Source of the DNA: Eubacterium sp.
GTDB lineage: Bacteria > Bacillota > Clostridia > Lachnospirales > Lachnospiraceae
Assembly (NCBI GenBank): GCA_017938215.1
Contig: JAGBBZ010000023.1
Coordinates: forward strand, 161,561-225,560
Length of the DNA: 64,000 bases
Reading direction: 5' to 3'
Part shown: one piece after another, positions 61,229 to 64,000 of the stretch
Position numbering within the stretch: position 1 is the stretch's first letter
Layout of the letters: every line of letters begins with the position of its first letter
Position numbers and translations under genes: made by a program
Notes under the pieces: generated by a model
Told to the model about the DNA's origin: nothing
The model's input: the letters and a program-made list of their open reading frames with translations, nothing else
The model's database searches: none

Positions 61229-61259
61229 GGAACAAAACGAAGAGGATTCGTGAGGCGGC

Positions 61260-61410
61260 TGACATAAAGTTTGTTTTGTGTTTTCGTAGAAGCAGAAGTC
61301 GAATGAAATGATTTTCTCCTGAGTAGTAGATTTTTGTCGCCCGGAGGGGCAACCAAGCACGGTAGGAGATGCGAATAATCAGCCGTGCACCCTTTCTTTT
61401 GGGGAGGGGA
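61260..61410. repeat. dispersed ~150-bp repeat, copy B
   Basis: Second copy of the repeat at 59808-59960, same orientation. It ends just before the hsdM promoter, so its 3' edge may influence that promoter. Confidence 0.75.
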
Positions 61411-61416
61411 ATGGAG

Positions 61417-61445
61417 TTGAAAATATTTGTAAAAAAAGGTATAAT
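61417..61445 (+). promoter_or_regulatory. hsdM promoter
   Basis: TTGAAA (61417-61422), 17-bp spacer, consensus TATAAT (61440-61445), about 100 bp before the hsdM start. Confidence 0.75.
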
Positions 61446-61542
61446 TGAGTTGTGCGAAAACGAACGATGAAGTTAAGAAAATGGTTGTATGTATATTTAT
61501 AGATACAAAATATAACGAAGTAAACGAAAGTGAGGAATAACA

Positions 61543-63051
61543 GTGGCAGAAAAGACGAATGCAAATATTGGATTTGAGAAAGAAATATGGGATGCAGCAT
61601 GTGTGCTATGGGGACATATTCCAGCAGCAGAATACAGAAAGGTTATTGTTGGGCTCATTTTTTTGAGATACATATCAGCTGCATTTGATAAGAGATACAA
61701 TGAGTTGGTTGCAGAAGGTGATGGATTTGAAGACGATATGGATGCATACACAATGGAGAATGTATTCTATGTCCCGGAAGAAGCAAGATGGTCTACAATT
61801 GCATCAGCTGCACATACTCCAGAGATTGGTCTTGTGATTGATAAAGCAATGAAAGCGATTGAAGCAGATAATAAAAGTCTTAAAGATGTCCTTCCGAAGA
61901 ATTATGCTAGTCCAGATTTGGACAAGAGGGTGCTGGGAGATGTAGTGGACATTTTTACAAATAGTATTGATATGTCTAGTACAGACGTGGATGAGGATTT
62001 GCTCGGAAGAACATATGAATATTGTATTGCACAGTTTGCGGAAAAAGAAGGAGCAGGTGGTGGCGAATTCTATACGCCATCAAGTGTTGTTAAAACATTA
62101 GTAGAGATTTTGAAGCCGTTTGAAAATTGTCGTGTATACGATCCAGCGTGTGGTTCTGGTGGTATGTTTGTACAAAGTGCAAAATTTATACAAGCGCACA
62201 ATGGTAAGAGAGGTGCGATTTCTGTATATGGACAAGAGGCAAATGCGGATACGTGGAAGATGGCGAAAATGAACATGGCTATTCGAGGAATAGACGCAGA
62301 TTTCGGACCATATCATGCAGACACATTTACGAATGACCTTCATTCAACACTTAAAGCGGACTTCATTCTCGCGAATCCACCATTCAATTATCATCCATGG
62401 AATCAGGAAAAATTAGTGGATGATGTACGTTGGAAATATGGATTGCCACCAGCTGGAAATGCAAACTATGCGTGGATTCAGCATATGATTCACCATTTAG
62501 CGCCAAACGGAAAAATAGGGCTTGTGCTTGCCAATGGAGCATTGTCTACGCAAACAAGTGGCGAAGGAGAGATTCGTAAGAAAATTATTGAGGACGATTT
62601 AGTAGAAGGTATTGTAGCGATGCCAACACAGTTATTTTATAGTGTTACCATCCCTGTGACTTTGTGGTTTATCAGTAAGAATAAAAAGCAAAAAGGAAAA
62701 ACGCTGTTTATCGATGCACGTAAGATGGGGCATATGGTAGACCGTAAGCATAGAGATTTTGACGATGCGGATATAAAGAGACTTGCCGATACATTTGAGG
62801 CATTCCAGAATGGAACTTTGGAAGAGGAGAAGGGATTCTGTGCAGTATCAACAATACAAGATATTATGAAACAGGATTATATTCTTACTCCAGGGCGATA
62901 TGTAGGCATCGAGGATCAGGAGGATGACGGGGAGCCATTCGAGCAAAAGATGGGAAGACTTACCTCTGAGCTTTCAGATATGTTTGCCAAGTCTCATGAA
63001 CTTGAGGAGGAAATACGTAGAAAACTGGGGGCGATAGGGTATGAAATATAA
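61543..63051 (+). CDS. hsdM: type I restriction-modification methyltransferase subunit
   Basis: 502 residues from GTG 61543 (GAGGAA upstream). N-terminal HsdM helical domain (EKEIWDAACVLWGHIPAAEYRKVIVGLIFL). SAM-binding motif YDPACGSGGMFV near 200 and catalytic NPPF near 278 mark an N6-adenine methyltransferase. With HsdS it methylates a bipartite target and with HsdR forms the restriction complex. HsdR is not in the window. It overlaps hsdS by 11 bp. Confidence 0.95.
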   Translation: MAEKTNANIGFEKEIWDAACVLWGHIPAAEYRKVIVGLIFLRYISAAFDKRYNELVAEGDGFEDDMDAYTMENVFYVPEEARWSTIASAAHTPEIGLVIDKAMKAIEADNKSLKDVLPKNYASPDLDKRVLGDVVDIFTNSIDMSSTDVDEDLLGRTYEYCIAQFAEKEGAGGGEFYTPSSVVKTLVEILKPFENCRVYDPACGSGGMFVQSAKFIQAHNGKRGAISVYGQEANADTWKMAKMNMAIRGIDADFGPYHADTFTNDLHSTLKADFILANPPFNYHPWNQEKLVDDVRWKYGLPPAGNANYAWIQHMIHHLAPNGKIGLVLANGALSTQTSGEGEIRKKIIEDDLVEGIVAMPTQLFYSVTIPVTLWFISKNKKQKGKTLFIDARKMGHMVDRKHRDFDDADIKRLADTFEAFQNGTLEEEKGFCAVSTIQDIMKQDYILTPGRYVGIEDQEDDGEPFEQKMGRLTSELSDMFAKSHELEEEIRRKLGAIGYEI

Positions 63052-63511
63052 TATATATAAATTACAGGAATTGGTGACGATAAAATATGGGAAAAATCAA
63101 AAGAAAGTTCAGTCAGAAACAGGTCATATTCCCATATATGGAACAGGAGGCTTAATGGCGTATGCTACGGAGCCTTTGTATGATAAGCCATCAGTATTGA
63201 TTGGAAGAAAGGGGACGATAGGTAAAGTTAAATATGTGGATCACCCATTTTGGACAGTAGATACGTTATTTTATACAATTGTAAATGAAAATATAGTTAT
63301 TCCTAAATATTTGTATTATTTAATGTCGTTAATAGATTTGAATAATTACAATGAAGGGACAACAATTCCTAGCTTGCGGACAGAAACATTGAATAGAATG
63401 GAGTTGACAATTCCATCAATTGAACAACAAAGAAGAGTATTGTCAATTATTGAACCTTTGGAACAAAAAATATCACTAAATAACCAGGTAAACAATAATT
63501 TAGTGGCTTAA
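63041..63511 (+). CDS. hsdS: type I specificity subunit, half-length
   Basis: 156 residues: one target recognition domain (YKLQELVTIKYGKNQKK, IPIYGTGG, VLIGRKGTIGKVKYVD, LYYLMSLIDLNNYNEG) and a conserved helix (IPSIEQQRRVLSIIEPLEQKISLNNQVNNNL), then a stop. A normal HsdS has two such units (about 400 residues). It meets an opposite hsdS half tail to tail. Either half-subunits dimerise, or inversion swaps recognition halves in and out of the expressed gene. Confidence 0.88.
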   Translation: MKYNIYKLQELVTIKYGKNQKKVQSETGHIPIYGTGGLMAYATEPLYDKPSVLIGRKGTIGKVKYVDHPFWTVDTLFYTIVNENIVIPKYLYYLMSLIDLNNYNEGTTIPSLRTETLNRMELTIPSIEQQRRVLSIIEPLEQKISLNNQVNNNLVA

Positions 63512-64000
63512 ATGTCAATATTAGAGATATCAATTTCACCAGACAATAACTTTGGTAGCAATGTATCTCTGATAGAAGCAAGTTTTTCGTTTTCTACTTG
63601 ATTTGCCCATATTTTTTCAAACAACGGCTCAACAGTTGATGTAAACGAAGAAAGTGTTTCTATTGAAGGGACTAAAATCTCTGTTTTTTGAAAGTCTGGC
63701 ACAGTTAATTGTTGCTGTGTTGTACCAGTTCCGGTTATATGTAATTGCTTCAACCACAAGTACAGATACTTAGCTGTCACAATGTCCGTATTTGGCACAA
63801 GAGTAATTAAACGGACAATTGGTACATACGGAACATGGCGCAGGCATACAAAACCTATCGTGCCTCGGGCTGATACGGTAACACTTTCATCTGTTATTTT
63901 AGGAGTGTCGGTGTAGCCATATAATCCTTCATCATTTAAACCGTTAGAATAAATTGGATAAGGACATTCTTCAGTTTTAGTTGAAGATACCATTTTGGGC
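63508..64000 (-). CDS. hsdS: opposite-strand hsdS segment (cut by window edge)
   Basis: At least 161 residues on the minus strand, open to the right edge (upstream codons read on beyond ATG 63993). One recognition domain (CPYPIYSNGLNDEGLYGY, VTVSARGTIGFVCLRHVPYVPI, YLYLWLKQLH) with the helix FTSTVEPLFEKIWANQVENEKLASIRDTLLPKLLSGEID, the true C-terminus of HsdS. It overlaps the plus-strand hsdS by 4 bp. This arrangement is typical of invertible hsdS loci with silent copies; a recombinase gene would be expected to the right. Confidence 0.85.
   Translation of the reverse strand, partial: PKMVSSTKTEECPYPIYSNGLNDEGLYGYTDTPKITDESVTVSARGTIGFVCLRHVPYVPIVRLITLVPNTDIVTAKYLYLWLKQLHITGTGTTQQQLTVPDFQKTEILVPSIETLSSFTSTVEPLFEKIWANQVENEKLASIRDTLLPKLLSGEIDISNIDI

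Noticed and set aside
61125-61360. Short minus-strand frames in the 150-bp repeat (copy B) as a conserved peptide
   Set aside because: Three overlapping frames are open at once and the copies differ by indels, so a coding role is unlikely.
1-64000. CRISPR arrays, rRNA and tRNA genes
   Set aside because: No regularly spaced 24-40-base repeats with unique spacers and no cloverleaf or rRNA sequence was recognised by eye; a covariance-model scan would settle tRNA.

Overview
The window looks like a low-to-mid GC Firmicute of the Clostridia, most likely a Lachnospiraceae-type gut anaerobe. This rests on the T-box leader, purine-rich Shine-Dalgarno sites, iron-sulfur and [FeFe]-hydrogenase-like proteins, the chemotaxis gene repertoire and the look of the protein families. 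No database was searched, and the species is not resolved. No rRNA, tRNA or CRISPR array was seen.

Region 1 (1-13.7 kb) starts with the 3' end of a guaA gene. An AT-rich accessory island follows directly: a MarR / C_GCAxxG_C_C pair, a Bsp6I-like restriction enzyme with an N-terminally truncated cytosine methyltransferase, a PHP-ATPase (TrlF type) with an unknown partner, an AlbA_2/HATPase regulator, and a large YobI-like membrane NTPase. The island ends in a 1.2 kb gene-free stretch that holds eight exact copies of GGTACTA, a short sequence identical to a guaA 3' end, and long hairpins. It reads as a defence island inserted at the 3' end of guaA that has lost its integrase.

Region 2 (13.8-29.1 kb) is mixed. 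It holds two small orphan genes (one ankyrin), an AraC-BtrH-like fusion, a lone OLD-family nuclease with a cysteine cluster, an AraC regulator, a secreted esterase and a three-gene methionine/folate-type cluster. A ferredoxin-type protein stands divergent to a Crp/Fnr regulator, followed by a CofE-like protein. On the minus strand lies a soluble chemoreceptor whose sensor part is a [FeFe]-hydrogenase-like domain.

Region 3 (29.3-43.9 kb) is one co-directional chemosensory cluster: PAS kinase, REC-HD protein, cheR, cheB, cheY, cheA, cheW, a chemoreceptor with almost no external domain, and two large membrane hybrid kinases. The last kinase is fused in frame to a DegV-type fatty-acid-binding domain. 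Chemotaxis and phosphorelay parts therefore sit together, with no flagellar genes in view.

Region 4 (44-52.6 kb) holds a second guaA whose glutaminase domain is degenerate and lacks the catalytic residues. It continues with an XRE membrane regulator, a CPBP protease, a two-component system with two membrane proteins and a small protein, and a T-box-controlled short alanyl-tRNA synthetase without a C-Ala domain.

Region 5 (52.7-64 kb) is accessory again. It contains a macrodomain protein, an AT-rich trio (TOPRIM-like, DUF4869-like, mini P-loop ATPase), a vWA protein, a NADAR protein, a Ser-rich membrane protein, an Lrp regulator overlapping a free-standing alpha-CTD protein, and a GNAT gene between two 150-bp direct repeats. 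A decayed AlbA_2-type regulator follows, then a type I R-M locus with hsdM and two hsdS halves in opposite orientation. The most unusual items are the kinase-DegV fusion, the glutaminase-less GuaA, the 11-bp-phased DNA repeats associated with AlbA_2-type regulators, and the TOPRIM/DUF4869/ATPase trio.
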